13,553 bases of DNA, taken from the NCBI GenBank assembly GCA_903938955.1, contig CAJAFJ010000588.1, forward strand, positions 1 to 13,553. The letters are read 5' to 3'. Of the stretch, positions 1 to 7,942 are shown one piece after another; the stretch's first letter is position 1, and each line of letters opens with the position of its first letter. The notes below the pieces were generated by a model. It did no database searches. It was given only the letters and a program-made list of their open reading frames with translations, and had not been told where the DNA came from. The stretch is from an uncultured beta proteobacterium. GTDB lineage: Bacteria; Pseudomonadota; Gammaproteobacteria; Burkholderiales; Burkholderiaceae. The position numbers were made by a program, and so were the translations under genes.

Positions 1-382
1 CATGAGCCTCACAGCCGGCAATCACCACGGTGTTGCGCGCATCTGGGTTGGTCGCGGGCTTTTGCAGGTGCTTGGGCAAGCTGCGGGCATTGCCACCCTG
101 CGGTTTGGCGGGTGGGCGCAACCATTCGCCCAAACCTTCTTCGACAGCGCTGAAATGCATCTTGCTCAAGGTCTGGTCGCAAAGGGCCTTGATCTCGGCC
201 GCGTTCTCGCCCAAACGGGACGGATTTTGCTCTGTGCCCCACACGGGCACCGCCATCAATCGGGCCAACTGCCCCAGACGCACGGCGTTGGCGACCACCA
301 GGGCACCTTCAAAAATAACGGGCATCAAGCGAGATTGGTAGTCCACCAGGACGAGTTGGGATTGATCAGCATCGAGCAACAT
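1..382 (-). CDS. Isochorismatase-family cysteine hydrolase, 3' end outside window
   Basis: The minus strand is open from an ATG at 382 to the window edge (127 residues visible). An in-frame TGA lies three codons upstream of this ATG, so it is the first possible start, although no clear ribosome binding site precedes it. The fold signature is that of the isochorismatase/YcaC-like cysteine hydrolases: a hydrophobic strand ending in Asp14 (LVLVDYQSRL), Lys74 in SKMHFSA, and a strand leading to GCEAH at 123-127. By family comparison Asp14 and Lys74 are two members of the catalytic triad, and the nucleophilic Cys should lie about two residues beyond the last visible codon. Family members hydrolyse amides, isochorismate or related substrates; the substrate cannot be told here. 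The gene is divergent from the NlpC/P60 gene, with about 100 bp between them. The family call is firm, the specific role unknown. Confidence 0.85.
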   Translation of the reverse strand, partial: MLLDADQSQLVLVDYQSRLMPVIFEGALVVANAVRLGQLARLMAVPVWGTEQNPSRLGENAAEIKALCDQTLSKMHFSAVEEGLGEWLRPPAKPQGGNARSLPKHLQKPATNPDARNTVVIAGCEAH

Positions 383-450
383 GGCAAGCTTTCAGGAAGA
401 ATAAAGTCAATTGGGCAAGTGGCTGATTAAACCGCAGCTGACCGGCAAAT

Positions 451-478
451 TTGTGGTTTTTGTCGCGGCACTTATACT
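451..478 (+). promoter_or_regulatory. Putative sigma-70 promoter of the NlpC/P60 gene
   Basis: A -10 like TATACT (473-478, 5 of 6 to consensus) is preceded at 16 bp by TTGTGG (451-456, a poor -35). The ATG of the next gene begins at 485, only 6 nt after the -10, so transcription would start at or next to the start codon. No ribosome binding site is visible, which fits a leaderless transcript. Confidence 0.4.
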
Positions 479-484
479 GCGCCC

Positions 485-1078
485 ATGCAAATTTTGTTGA
501 GAATACTGACGGCACTGCTATTTGCCTGCTTATTTACTGCCCCTGTTCAGGCCGCCCCATCGTCTTCGGCAGATGAAATGGACGTGCTTTTGACCGACAA
601 AGGCCTGATGGCAAAAATTGAACACGTGCGCCAAACTGTGGGGGAAAAAACCTCTTCATTGGTCTACACCGCCATGGGCTTTTTGGGCGTTCCTTACCGC
701 CGTGGCGGCAACTCGGTTGATTCCGGCTTTGATTGCAGCGGGTTTGTGCGCGCCACATATGAGCAAACCCTGGGCCTACTCCTGCCGCGCAAAGCCGAAC
801 AACAAGCTGCTGCCACCGAAAAAATTGACCGCTCCGACTTGAAGCCGGGTGATTTGGTGTTTTTCAACACCATGCGAAAGGCGTTCAGCCACGTAGGTAT
901 TTATGTCGGCGAAGGCAAATTCATCCACGCTCCCAAACCGGGTAGTGAAGTACGCGTGGAAGACATGGGAATTTCGTACTGGAAAAGCCGATTTGACGGT
1001 GCCCGCCGGGTGCTGACTTCTCAGCCTGAGACCCCTGCGGTCCAAAGTACACCCGCGACAGAATCTGTCTTGCGCTGA
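485..1078 (+). CDS. Exported NlpC/P60 (C40) peptidoglycan endopeptidase
   Basis: This 197-residue protein is probably a cell-wall hydrolase that cuts peptide bonds in peptidoglycan stems. Residues 1-23 form a signal peptide: Arg6 early, a hydrophobic core, and a likely cleavage site after VQA (residue 23). A short helical spacer follows, then the NlpC/P60 domain from about residue 57 to 177. The nucleophile is Cys84 in GFDCSGF, the base His136 in FSHVGIY, and the third polar residue His148 in FIHAP; all three are present, so the enzyme should be active. The tail (178-197) is Pro/Thr-rich and low in complexity. No lipobox fits well: Cys15 has Phe at -2. The start at 485 is supported by the signal peptide beginning directly there. 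A small hairpin with a T-run follows the stop, so it may be transcribed alone. The family is certain; the exact bond cut is not shown. Confidence 0.93.
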   Translation: MQILLRILTALLFACLFTAPVQAAPSSSADEMDVLLTDKGLMAKIEHVRQTVGEKTSSLVYTAMGFLGVPYRRGGNSVDSGFDCSGFVRATYEQTLGLLLPRKAEQQAAATEKIDRSDLKPGDLVFFNTMRKAFSHVGIYVGEGKFIHAPKPGSEVRVEDMGISYWKSRFDGARRVLTSQPETPAVQSTPATESVLR

Positions 1079-1085
1079 TTCATAC

Positions 1086-1106
1086 GCCCTTTGCCAGGGC
1101 TTTTTT
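1086..1106 (+). terminator. Weak intrinsic terminator after the NlpC/P60 gene
   Basis: GCCCT (1086-1090) pairs with AGGGC (1096-1100) around a 5-nt loop, followed directly by six T residues. The stem is only 5 bp, so termination may be partial and let transcription continue into the exonuclease gene 12 nt further on. Confidence 0.4.
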
Positions 1107-1117
1107 CAAGATAGTCC

Positions 1118-1711
1118 ATGCCGCGTTTAACCTCGCCCTCCAAAGATGAAATAGCCGGGCTGGAACCCCTGGCCAGACTCGGGCTTGACCGCATCGTCGT
1201 CGTATCAACCCGTCAAGAAGCTGATCTGGCGCTCAAGGCGCTTGAAACCCACCGCGTGCTGGGTTTCGACACCGAATCAAAACCCACTTTTGTCCGCGAC
1301 GAAGTCTCCGCCGGGCCACACGTGGTTCAGTTTTCAACCCTGCAGACGGCGTATATTTTCCAGATGCATGATGAAGGCTGTCGTGAAGCTGCCTCGGCGC
1401 TGATGGTCTCACTGCGCATTGCCAAGGTGGGCTTCGGACTGGCCGGTGACCACATGCAAATCATGCGCACCCTGGGTGTGCGTCCGCAAAACGTACTGGA
1501 TCTCAATGAGATCTTCAGAGAAAAAGGCTACATCAAAGAGCTGGGTGTACGGGGTGCGGTGGCCGTGATGTTCAACCGGCGATTTATGAAGTCCAAAAAA
1601 GCGACCACTTCCAACTGGTCCAACCGCCAGCTCACCGAAAGCCAGATCATTTACTCGGCCAACGATGCCTGGGCCGCCATCAAGGTATTTGATGCACTCG
1701 GCAGCCGATGA
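1118..1711 (+). CDS. DEDDy-type 3'-5' exonuclease domain protein (RNase D-like)
   Basis: A single-domain, 197-residue member of the DnaQ-like/RNase D 3'-5' exonuclease superfamily, predicted to remove nucleotides from 3' ends of RNA or DNA with two metal ions. The motifs are in order: Exo I with Asp51 and Glu53 in GFDTES, Exo II with Asp111 in GFGLAGDH, and Exo III with Tyr179 and Asp183 in YSANDAW. The Tyr places it in the DEDDy subgroup, and all acidic ligands are present. It lacks the HRDC domains of full-length RNase D, so it is not a standard rnd gene. The residues before about 25 look like an unstructured lead-in. The ribosome binding site is weak, and a possible terminator lies just upstream, so its own promoter may lie inside the preceding gene. 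The enzyme class is clear; the natural substrate is unknown. Confidence 0.9.
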   Translation: MPRLTSPSKDEIAGLEPLARLGLDRIVVVSTRQEADLALKALETHRVLGFDTESKPTFVRDEVSAGPHVVQFSTLQTAYIFQMHDEGCREAASALMVSLRIAKVGFGLAGDHMQIMRTLGVRPQNVLDLNEIFREKGYIKELGVRGAVAVMFNRRFMKSKKATTSNWSNRQLTESQIIYSANDAWAAIKVFDALGSR

Positions 1712-1750
1712 AACCCTGCGCGCCGGTCGATATTGTTTACCTGTGGGTTA

Positions 1751-1809
1751 ACGGAAATCCGTCGTGCTTTGAGCACCGTTCGCCTGGGGCAGACAACGAA
1801 GCGGCTTCG
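1751..1809. repeat. Three small tandem hairpins in the exonuclease-VOC gap
   Basis: Within 59 bases there are three perfect short dyads: ACGGA/TCCGT (1751-1755, 1758-1762), GTGCT/AGCAC (1764-1768, 1772-1776) and CGAAGC/GCTTCG (1797-1802, 1804-1809). No T-run follows on either strand, so they are not typical terminators. They could form a structured leader of the VOC gene 30 nt downstream, or be chance in GC-rich DNA. Confidence 0.3.
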
Positions 1810-1838
1810 GTCCCCGAACAGAATGGTATGGTCAGCGC

Positions 1839-2546
1839 ATGAAAACACAAATTGATCACTTAGTCGTCATTGCAAAAACATTGGAACAGGGCGTGCAGTG
1901 GTGCGAAGCCACCCTAGGCATCACACCCGGCGTCGGCGTTGAGCACGCGCAGCAGGGCACGCACAACCGCCTGTTCAAAATTGCCACGCCGGCCAATCCT
2001 CTGGCCTACCTAGAAATTATTGCCATCAACCCCAGCGCCAAACGGCCCGCCAATGCGTCGGCCCAGCGTTGGTTTGACATGGACGATGCGGCGCTGCAAG
2101 CTGCGGTAGCGATTGCGCCGCGTCTGGTGCATTTTGTTGCCCATACCGATGACATTCAGGCTGCCCGCAATGCCTTGAAAGTACAAGGCATTGACCGCGG
2201 CCCGGCGGTGCATGACAAACGCCATTCACGCCGTGGCGTCTTGCAATGGCAAATGACGGTGCGTGAAGATGGTCAGCGCCTGTTTGATGGCGCACTGCCC
2301 AGCCTGATTCAATGGGGCAAACCAGATGCAGCCGAGCCTCTGCGCCTGCACCCCAGAAACAGCTTGCCACGCTCGGGCGTCACGCTGCAAAGCATGACCA
2401 TCACGCACCCGACCGCCAGCAAGCTGCAAACGGCGTTTGAAACCATCGGCCTCACAGGTATTCCCCTGGAAACCGGCCCGGCCTGCATTACCGTGACCCT
2501 GAATACACCCAAAGGCATCGTCGAACTGAACAGCCTGGGGGTTTAG
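1839..2546 (+). CDS. VOC / glyoxalase-like domain protein (Glyoxalase_3 type)
   Basis: This 235-residue soluble protein resembles the Glyoxalase_3-type members of the vicinal oxygen chelate superfamily. The visible pattern is an N-terminal beta strand with His7 (QIDHLVV), the conserved GTHNRL at 40-45, YLEIIAI at 57-63 with a candidate metal-binding Glu59, a central region with IQWG near 157-160, and a second beta-alpha-beta unit (SGVTLQSMTI from 179; ITVTLNTPKGIVEL at 217-230). VOC folds use such paired modules to hold a divalent metal. The second half is weakly conserved and the substrate is not apparent; proteins of this type are usually annotated only by domain. The ATG at 1839 is the natural start because the beta strand begins right there, although no clear ribosome binding site is present. 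It is convergent with leuA, with hairpins between. Confidence 0.85.
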   Translation: MKTQIDHLVVIAKTLEQGVQWCEATLGITPGVGVEHAQQGTHNRLFKIATPANPLAYLEIIAINPSAKRPANASAQRWFDMDDAALQAAVAIAPRLVHFVAHTDDIQAARNALKVQGIDRGPAVHDKRHSRRGVLQWQMTVREDGQRLFDGALPSLIQWGKPDAAEPLRLHPRNSLPRSGVTLQSMTITHPTASKLQTAFETIGLTGIPLETGPACITVTLNTPKGIVELNSLGV

Positions 2547-2549
2547 GCC

Positions 2550-2584
2550 AAATCTTCGATAACCCTTTTTATTATCGAAGATTT
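2550..2584 (+). terminator. 13-bp perfect inverted repeat after the VOC gene
   Basis: AAATCTTCGATAA (2550-2562) and TTATCGAAGATTT (2572-2584) form a perfect 13-bp stem with a 9-nt T-rich loop, starting 3 nt after the VOC stop codon. The plus strand continues AGCTTTTAAAA rather than a clean U-run. It is probably the 3'-end stem of the VOC mRNA (terminator or stabiliser), separate from the leuA terminator next to it. Confidence 0.5.
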
Positions 2585-2599
2585 AGCTTTTAAAAATAG

Positions 2600-2626
2600 A
2601 AAAACCCAAGCCTGTGAAAGCTTGGG
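2600..2626 (-). terminator. Intrinsic terminator of leuA
   Basis: Read on the minus strand, CCCAAGC (2626-2620) pairs with GCTTGGG (2611-2605) around an 8-nt loop and is followed at once by TTTTT (2604-2600). It lies about 30 nt beyond the leuA stop codon, the classic position and form of a Rho-independent terminator. Confidence 0.75.
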
Positions 2627-2655
2627 CTGGCAGCGCAAGGGCGGCAAAGCGTCGC

Positions 2656-4353
2656 TTACGCAGCCTGCACTTCACCCGTCTCGCAACGGGTCAACGCCAG
2701 ACGATTGATACCGCTCAGTACCGCCTTGAGCGACGCGGTGACGATGTTGGTGTCAATACCCACACCGTAGCACTCACGCCCGCCGGCCGGATGCGTCAGC
2801 TCCACAAAAGCGCAGGCCTGCGCATTACCGCCCTCCCCGCTAGGACTGGTGGCGCGCTCCTCAAAACTACGCACCTGAACGCTGATACCGACGCCCCGCA
2901 AGGCGTGAACTGCCGCGTCGATGGGGCCATTGCCTTCTCCAGTCAACAAATGCGGCACGCCATCGACCTCCACCGCCAGGCGAATGCCCTGGGCGGCGCC
3001 GTGCTCAAACAAATGGTGCTCGACGTAGCGCACCGGGCGATCACATTCAAGGTAGGTGCGCGAAAAGAGCTGCCAAATGTCAGCGCTGCTCATCTCAACA
3101 CCCTGGCTGTCAGCGTGCCGTTGCACCTCGCCCGAGAACTCTACCTGCAAGCGCCGTGGCATGACGATGCCGTACCCGGTTTCCAGCAAGTAGGCCACGC
3201 CACCTTTACCCGACTGGCTGTTGATGCGGATGATGGAGTCATAGCTGCGTCCGACGTCAGCCGGGTCGATCGGCAGATAAGGCACGTTCCAGAGGGCGTC
3301 CGACTGCTGGGCGGCAAAGCCCTTCTTGATCGCATCCTGATGCGAACCAGAAAAAGCGGTGAATACCAAGTCGCCCACATAAGGGTGGCGCGGGTGAATC
3401 GGCAAACGCGTGCAGTACTCGGTGGTACGGGCAATCGCGTTGATGTCCGAAAAGTCCAGATTGGAGACCACGCCCTGCGTGTGCATATTAAGTGCCAGCG
3501 TCACCAAATCCACATTACCGGTGCGCTCGCCATTGCCAAACAGGCAGCCCTCCACCCGATCCGCACCGGCCATCAGGCCCAACTCGGCGGCCGCCACGGC
3601 CGTGCCCCGGTCGTTGTGCGGGTGCAGGCTGATGATGACGCTATCGCGACGGGCCAAATGGCGATGCATCCACTCAATCTGGTCGGCATAAATGTTGGGC
3701 GTGGCAATTTCGACCGTGGTTGGCAGGTTGAGGATGACCTTGTTGTCTGGCGTGGCGCCCCAGGCGGCGGTGACGGCGTCGCACACTTCCAGCGCAAAGT
3801 CGAGTTCGGTGGCGGTGAACGTCTCGGGGCTGTATTGCAGCACCCATTCGGTTTCAGGCTGCTCACTGGCAAGTTGCTTGATCAACTGGACCGCCTCGAC
3901 CGCCATCTGAATGACTTCAGGTTTGTCCATGCCAAACACGGTTTCACGGAACGGTTTTGACGTGGCGTTGTAGACGTGGACGATGGCGCGGCGTGCACCC
4001 TTCAAAGACTCCATGGTGCGTCGCACCAGATGTTCACGCGCCTGCGTCAGCACCTCAATCGTCACGTCGTTTGGAATGTGCCCGCCCTCGATCAGCTCAC
4101 GGACAAAGCCGAACTCGGTGTCGGAGGCGGAAGGAAACGCAACTTCGATTTCCTTGAAACCAATCTCACACAGCGTGTTGAACATGCGCATCTTGCGTTC
4201 GGCGTTCATCGGCTCAAACAGCGCCTGGTTGCCGTCGCGCAGGTCGGTGCTCATCCAGATCGGCGCGGTGGTGATGGTGCGGCTGGGCCACTGGCGGTCC
4301 AGCAAGCCGACGGCGGGGAAGGCTTGGTACTTGGCGGCGGGTTGATTCGACAT
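2656..4353 (-). CDS. leuA: 2-isopropylmalate synthase (long form)
   Basis: LeuA condenses acetyl-CoA with 2-oxoisovalerate to 2-isopropylmalate, the first committed step of leucine synthesis, in the cytoplasm. The 565 residues match the long LeuA form, as in Mycobacterium tuberculosis. The TIM-barrel catalytic domain shows DLRDGNQ at 37-43 (Arg39, Asp40), the metal-binding HPHND at 244-248 and GNGERTGN at 273-280. The C-terminal part, from about 440, is the LeuA regulatory dimer domain, with [10 protein letters not shown] at 472-481 and the Gly-Ile-Asp-Thr-Asn stretch near 532-536, so leucine feedback inhibition is expected. The ATG at 4353 has a good AGGAG 8 nt upstream. It stands alone, without other leu or ilv genes in view. 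Burkholderiales often carry a second, shorter LeuA in an ilv cluster, so this may be one of two paralogues. No defect is seen. Confidence 0.97.
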   Translation of the reverse strand: MSNQPAAKYQAFPAVGLLDRQWPSRTITTAPIWMSTDLRDGNQALFEPMNAERKMRMFNTLCEIGFKEIEVAFPSASDTEFGFVRELIEGGHIPNDVTIEVLTQAREHLVRRTMESLKGARRAIVHVYNATSKPFRETVFGMDKPEVIQMAVEAVQLIKQLASEQPETEWVLQYSPETFTATELDFALEVCDAVTAAWGATPDNKVILNLPTTVEIATPNIYADQIEWMHRHLARRDSVIISLHPHNDRGTAVAAAELGLMAGADRVEGCLFGNGERTGNVDLVTLALNMHTQGVVSNLDFSDINAIARTTEYCTRLPIHPRHPYVGDLVFTAFSGSHQDAIKKGFAAQQSDALWNVPYLPIDPADVGRSYDSIIRINSQSGKGGVAYLLETGYGIVMPRRLQVEFSGEVQRHADSQGVEMSSADIWQLFSRTYLECDRPVRYVEHHLFEHGAAQGIRLAVEVDGVPHLLTGEGNGPIDAAVHALRGVGISVQVRSFEERATSPSGEGGNAQACAFVELTHPAGGRECYGVGIDTNIVTASLKAVLSGINRLALTRCETGEVQAA

Positions 4354-4454
4354 GCTGGCGACTCCTGAAAGGCAAGGCTATTGATACAAGCCTTATCTTA
4401 GCCACGGTGAAGCAACATTAGATTGCGTAGTTGATACGTTATCTGTTAATTATT

Positions 4455-4498
4455 GGCATTAATTTATACGATTAAATTAATTACAGCAATTTAATGCC
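4455..4498. promoter_or_regulatory. AT-rich dyad upstream of leuA (candidate operator/promoter region)
   Basis: The roughly 195-bp gap between leuA and the acyltransferase gene is strikingly AT-rich around 4430-4500. GGCATTAA (4455-4462) and TTAATGCC (4491-4498) form a perfect 8-bp inverted repeat 28 bp apart. A second dyad, ATTAAATT/AATTTAAT (4471-4478, 4488-4495), overlaps the right arm. On the minus strand a possible TATAAA lies here, about 110 nt before leuA. A regulator site controlling leuA is plausible but not shown. Confidence 0.3.
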
Positions 4499-4549
4499 TT
4501 ACCCATCAAATAAAAGGCAATTCAACCCAACAGGAAAATACAGCTTTGA

Positions 4550-6511
4550 TCATGGCGCGTTACCGAGCAGCATCTGCACCCGGCTTCGCAACACCTCCGG
4601 CTGCTGCTCAATCCCTGCCACCGCCAAGCCCACATTCAAACCCACCGGGCTGAACAGACCGCGTCGCAAAGGCCGCACCATCGCACCGCCCTGCTCCACC
4701 CGGCTGAAACAGGAGCCCCACAGATTGGTCAGCGCCATCGGGATCACCGGCACGCTCAAGCTCTGCTCGCGGGTATCGTCAAGAATCTTCATGCTCCCAC
4801 CTTTAAACGCTTGCAGCATGCCGTCTTGGGTCATGCCGCCTTCGGGGAAGATGGCCAGTAGTTCGCCCTCTTGCAATACTTGGTTGGCGAGTTCAAAAGC
4901 GGCGTCATAGGCGGCGGGGTCTTCGGCCCGTGGTGCCATCGGAATCGCCTTGGCCAACCGGAACAACCAGCCCAACACCGGCACCTGAAAGATGCGGTGA
5001 TCCATCAAAAAACGAATCGGGCGCGGGCTGGCGGCCATGAGCAACACGGCATCGACAAAGCTGACGTGGTTGCACACCAGAATCGCCGCGCCCTGGGTCG
5101 GAATGTTTTCGCCGCCCTGCACCTTGAAGCGGTAAACACCATGCGACAGCACCCAGGCCACAAACCGCAACAAATACTCGGGCACCAGCAGAAATACATA
5201 GGCCGCCATCACCAGATTGGCCAGGGCGGTGAATAGAAAAATCTGTGGAATGGTGAAGCCACTTTTAAGCAAGGCACCGGCAATCACCGAGCTGGCAATC
5301 ATGAACAGGGCATTCAGAATGTTGTTGGCCGCGATGATGCGGGCGCGGTGCGTCGGTTGGCTGCGCAGCTGGATCAACGCATACATCGGCACGCTGTACA
5401 AACCGGCAAACAGGCTCAGCAAGGCCAGGTCAGCCATCACGCGCCAATGCGCAGTTTGAGCCAAAAACGCGCTCAGGCCCATCACCTCCGACGCGGGCAG
5501 ACTGCGGGTGGCAAAGTACAGGTCCACAGCAAACACACTCATGCCAATGGCGCCCAGCGGCACCAGGCCGATCTCGACATGGCGGCGGCTCAACATTTCG
5601 CACAGCAGTGAGCCGGTGCCAATACCGATCGAAAACACCACCAGCAGCAGCGAGGCAACCTGCTCATCGCCGTGCAACACCTCTTTGGCCAGACTGGGGA
5701 ACTGGCTCAAAAACACCGCCCCAAAAAACCACATCCAGCTGATCCCCAGCAGCGAGCGAAACACCACGAGGTTGCCATGCGCCAGCTTGAGGTTGCGCCA
5801 GGTTTCACTGACCGGGTTCCAGTTGATCTTGAGGCCGGGGTCGATGGCAGGCACTGTGGGGATATAACCGGCAATGCCCCGCCCGGCCAGGGCCACGAGC
5901 ACGCAGGCGATCGCCACATTGCGATGCCCCACCTCAGGCATGGCCACCAGCACGCCGCCCAGCACATTGCCCAGCAAAATGGCCACAAAGGTCCCCATTT
6001 CCACCATGCCGTTGCCGCCAGTCAGTTCCTGCTCGGACAGCACTTGTGGCAGGTAAGCGAACTTGACCGGGCCGAACAGCGTGGAATGCAGGCCCATTAA
6101 AAACGTGCAGGCCAACAGCACCAGCACCTGGTTGGCGTAGAAGCCATAGGCCGCGAGCAGCATGATGGCGATTTCGAGGTTTTTGACAAACCGGATCATC
6201 GCCGTCTTGTCGTATTTGTCGGTGAGCTGGCCGCTGGTGGCCGAAAACAGCAAAAACGGCAGAATAAACAGCGCCCCAATCACCAACCCGGCCAAGGCCG
6301 GTGGCAGCCAGCCGACGCTCAGCTGGTAAGTCACCATCACCGTGAAGGCGAACTTGAACACGTTGTCATTGGCCGCGCCCGAAAACTGGGTCCAGAAGAA
6401 AGGACCAAACCGGCGTTGGCGCAGCAAGGCGAACTGGTTGGGGCGGGCCTGATGCGCAGGCGTAGCGTTATCAGGCGGATTTAGATTCGGTGATGTCATG
6501 GGTCTCATCAT
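4550..6511 (-). CDS. LplT-like MFS transporter fused to a PlsC acyltransferase
   Basis: A 653-residue fusion predicted to act in lysophospholipid uptake and re-acylation at the inner membrane. Residues about 25-450 are a major facilitator domain with around 12 hydrophobic helices; the start (RFGPFFWTQFSGAANDN) and GQLTDKYDK near 94-102 resemble the lysophospholipid transporter LplT. Residues about 455-645 are a PlsC/LPLAT acyltransferase with the HX4D motif in NHVSFVD (His482, Asp487) and FPEG at 555-558. In E. coli, lplT and aas are adjacent genes, and Aas joins an acyltransferase to an acyl-ACP synthetase; here the synthetase third is absent, so acyl donor supply must come from elsewhere. 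The start is ambiguous: Met1, Met2 and Met5 are possible, and none has a good ribosome binding site. No strong terminator was found after it. The domain call is firm, the substrate inferred. Confidence 0.9.
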   Translation of the reverse strand: MMRPMTSPNLNPPDNATPAHQARPNQFALLRQRRFGPFFWTQFSGAANDNVFKFAFTVMVTYQLSVGWLPPALAGLVIGALFILPFLLFSATSGQLTDKYDKTAMIRFVKNLEIAIMLLAAYGFYANQVLVLLACTFLMGLHSTLFGPVKFAYLPQVLSEQELTGGNGMVEMGTFVAILLGNVLGGVLVAMPEVGHRNVAIACVLVALAGRGIAGYIPTVPAIDPGLKINWNPVSETWRNLKLAHGNLVVFRSLLGISWMWFFGAVFLSQFPSLAKEVLHGDEQVASLLLVVFSIGIGTGSLLCEMLSRRHVEIGLVPLGAIGMSVFAVDLYFATRSLPASEVMGLSAFLAQTAHWRVMADLALLSLFAGLYSVPMYALIQLRSQPTHRARIIAANNILNALFMIASSVIAGALLKSGFTIPQIFLFTALANLVMAAYVFLLVPEYLLRFVAWVLSHGVYRFKVQGGENIPTQGAAILVCNHVSFVDAVLLMAASPRPIRFLMDHRIFQVPVLGWLFRLAKAIPMAPRAEDPAAYDAAFELANQVLQEGELLAIFPEGGMTQDGMLQAFKGGSMKILDDTREQSLSVPVIPMALTNLWGSCFSRVEQGGAMVRPLRRGLFSPVGLNVGLAVAGIEQQPEVLRSRVQMLLGNAP

Positions 6512-6678
6512 TCATATTGAGGGGCGGCGCTTGAGGCTCGAACGTTGTCAATGGCGCAAGTTCGGGTCTGGCGCAACGTGTCTTGAGCGGCATTGTGCAT
6601 GACAACCATGACGCGCCTGGGCGATGGTCGCAGCCCCTGGCCGGGCTATGATCCCCGGCATTAATTGAGGGATGACGG

Positions 6679-7908
6679 ATGCTGAATGGCCTGTGGCTTG
6701 GATTTTTTGTGGTCGCCACGCTATCGGCGCTTTCGCGCTGGCTATTGGGCGGCGATCCGACGGTGTTTGCGGCGATGGTCGAGAGCCTGTTTGCCATGGC
6801 CAAGTTGTCGGTCGAAGTGATGGTGATCCTGTTCGGCACCCTGACTTTGTGGCTGGGCTTTTTGCGCATTGCCGAACGCGCCGGGCTGGTGGACTGGCTG
6901 GCGCGGCTGCTAGGGCCACTGTTTGCCCGGCTCATGCCGGAAGTGCCACGCGGCCACCCGGCCCTCGGACTCATTACGCTGAACTTTGCTGCCAACGCCC
7001 TCGGGCTGGACAACGCCGCCACCCCGATTGGCCTGAAGGCCATGAAGGCCTTGCAGACGCTCAACCCCAGCACCACCACGGCCAGCAACGCGCAGATATT
7101 GTTTCTGGTGCTGAATGCCTCATCGCTGACCCTGCTGCCGGTGAGCATCTTCATGTACCGCGCCCAACAGGGGGCCGCCGATCCGACCCTGGTGTTCTTG
7201 CCGATTCTGCTGGCCACCAGCGCCTCCACCCTGGCTGGGCTGTTGTCGGTGGCCTTTATGCAGCGGCTGAAACTGGGGGACCCGGTGGTGCTGGGCTACC
7301 TGATTCCCGGCGCGCTGCTGCTGGGCGGCGGCATGGCCTTGCTGGCCGGCTTGTCGGCCACCGCGCTGGCCACACTGTCGTCACTCATGGGTAACCTGAC
7401 GCTGTTTGGTTTGATTCTGCTGTTTCTACTGGTCGGTGCTTTGAGGAAAGTGCCGGTGTACGAGGCCTTTATCGAGGGCGCCAAGGAAGGTTTCGAGGTC
7501 GCCAAAAATCTGCTGCCGTATCTGGTGGCGATGTTGTGTGCCGTTGGCGTGTTGCGCACCTCGGGCGCCTTGGGTTTCGGTCTGGACGGCATTCGCACGC
7601 TGGTCGAATGGACCGGTTGGGACGCGCGTTTTGTCGATGCCTTGCCGACCGCGCTGGTCAAGCCATTTTCCGGCAGTGCAGCACGCGCGATGTTGATTGA
7701 GACCATGCAGAGCCAGGGCGTGGACAGCTTCCCGGCCCTGCTGGCGGCCACCATGCAAGGCAGCACAGAAACCACCTTCTACGTGCTGGCGGTGTACTTC
7801 GGCTCGGTCGGCATCCAGCGGGCGCGCCATGCCGTGGGCTGCGCGCTGCTGGCCGATTTGTCCGGCGTGCTGGCGTCCATCGGTGTGTGCTACTGGTTCT
7901 TCGGCTGA
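6679..7908 (+). CDS. Fused SpmA-SpmB-like nucleoside recognition (Gate) membrane protein
   Basis: A 409-residue polytopic membrane protein equal to Bacillus spore maturation proteins SpmA and SpmB joined end to end. The N-terminal half (about 1-210) carries LITLNFAANALGLDNAATPIG (from residue 98), typical of SpmA; the C-terminal half (about 230-409) carries the paired unit with FIEGAKEGFEVAKNLLPYLV (from 262) and KPFSGSAARAM near 332-342, typical of SpmB. Both halves belong to the nucleoside-recognition/Gate family, thought to form transporters or gated pores. The fusion occurs in non-sporulating Gram-negatives, where its substrate is not established. GAGG (6667-6670) sits 8 nt before the ATG, which supports this start. 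A TATGAT at 6647-6652 could be a -10, without a good -35. It is divergent from the transporter/acyltransferase gene and convergent with the EAL gene. Confidence 0.88.
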   Translation: MLNGLWLGFFVVATLSALSRWLLGGDPTVFAAMVESLFAMAKLSVEVMVILFGTLTLWLGFLRIAERAGLVDWLARLLGPLFARLMPEVPRGHPALGLITLNFAANALGLDNAATPIGLKAMKALQTLNPSTTTASNAQILFLVLNASSLTLLPVSIFMYRAQQGAADPTLVFLPILLATSASTLAGLLSVAFMQRLKLGDPVVLGYLIPGALLLGGGMALLAGLSATALATLSSLMGNLTLFGLILLFLLVGALRKVPVYEAFIEGAKEGFEVAKNLLPYLVAMLCAVGVLRTSGALGFGLDGIRTLVEWTGWDARFVDALPTALVKPFSGSAARAMLIETMQSQGVDSFPALLAATMQGSTETTFYVLAVYFGSVGIQRARHAVGCALLADLSGVLASIGVCYWFFG

Positions 7909-7942
7909 GTCACCCGCATGGGTTGGCATGAATGGCCCGGTC

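Noticed and set aside
2..430. 142-codon plus-strand frame at the left edge
   Set aside because: Antisense to the isochorismatase-family gene, which has family motifs; the plus-strand product has none.
2614..3960. 448-codon open frame on the plus strand opposite leuA
   Set aside because: Antisense to a clear leuA, contains the leuA terminator at its start, and has no recognisable motif.
6471..7229. 252-codon minus-strand frame across the gap and the SpmA-SpmB gene
   Set aside because: Antisense to a well-supported membrane protein and overlapping the start of the transporter/acyltransferase gene; Ser/Arg/Pro-rich without a family.
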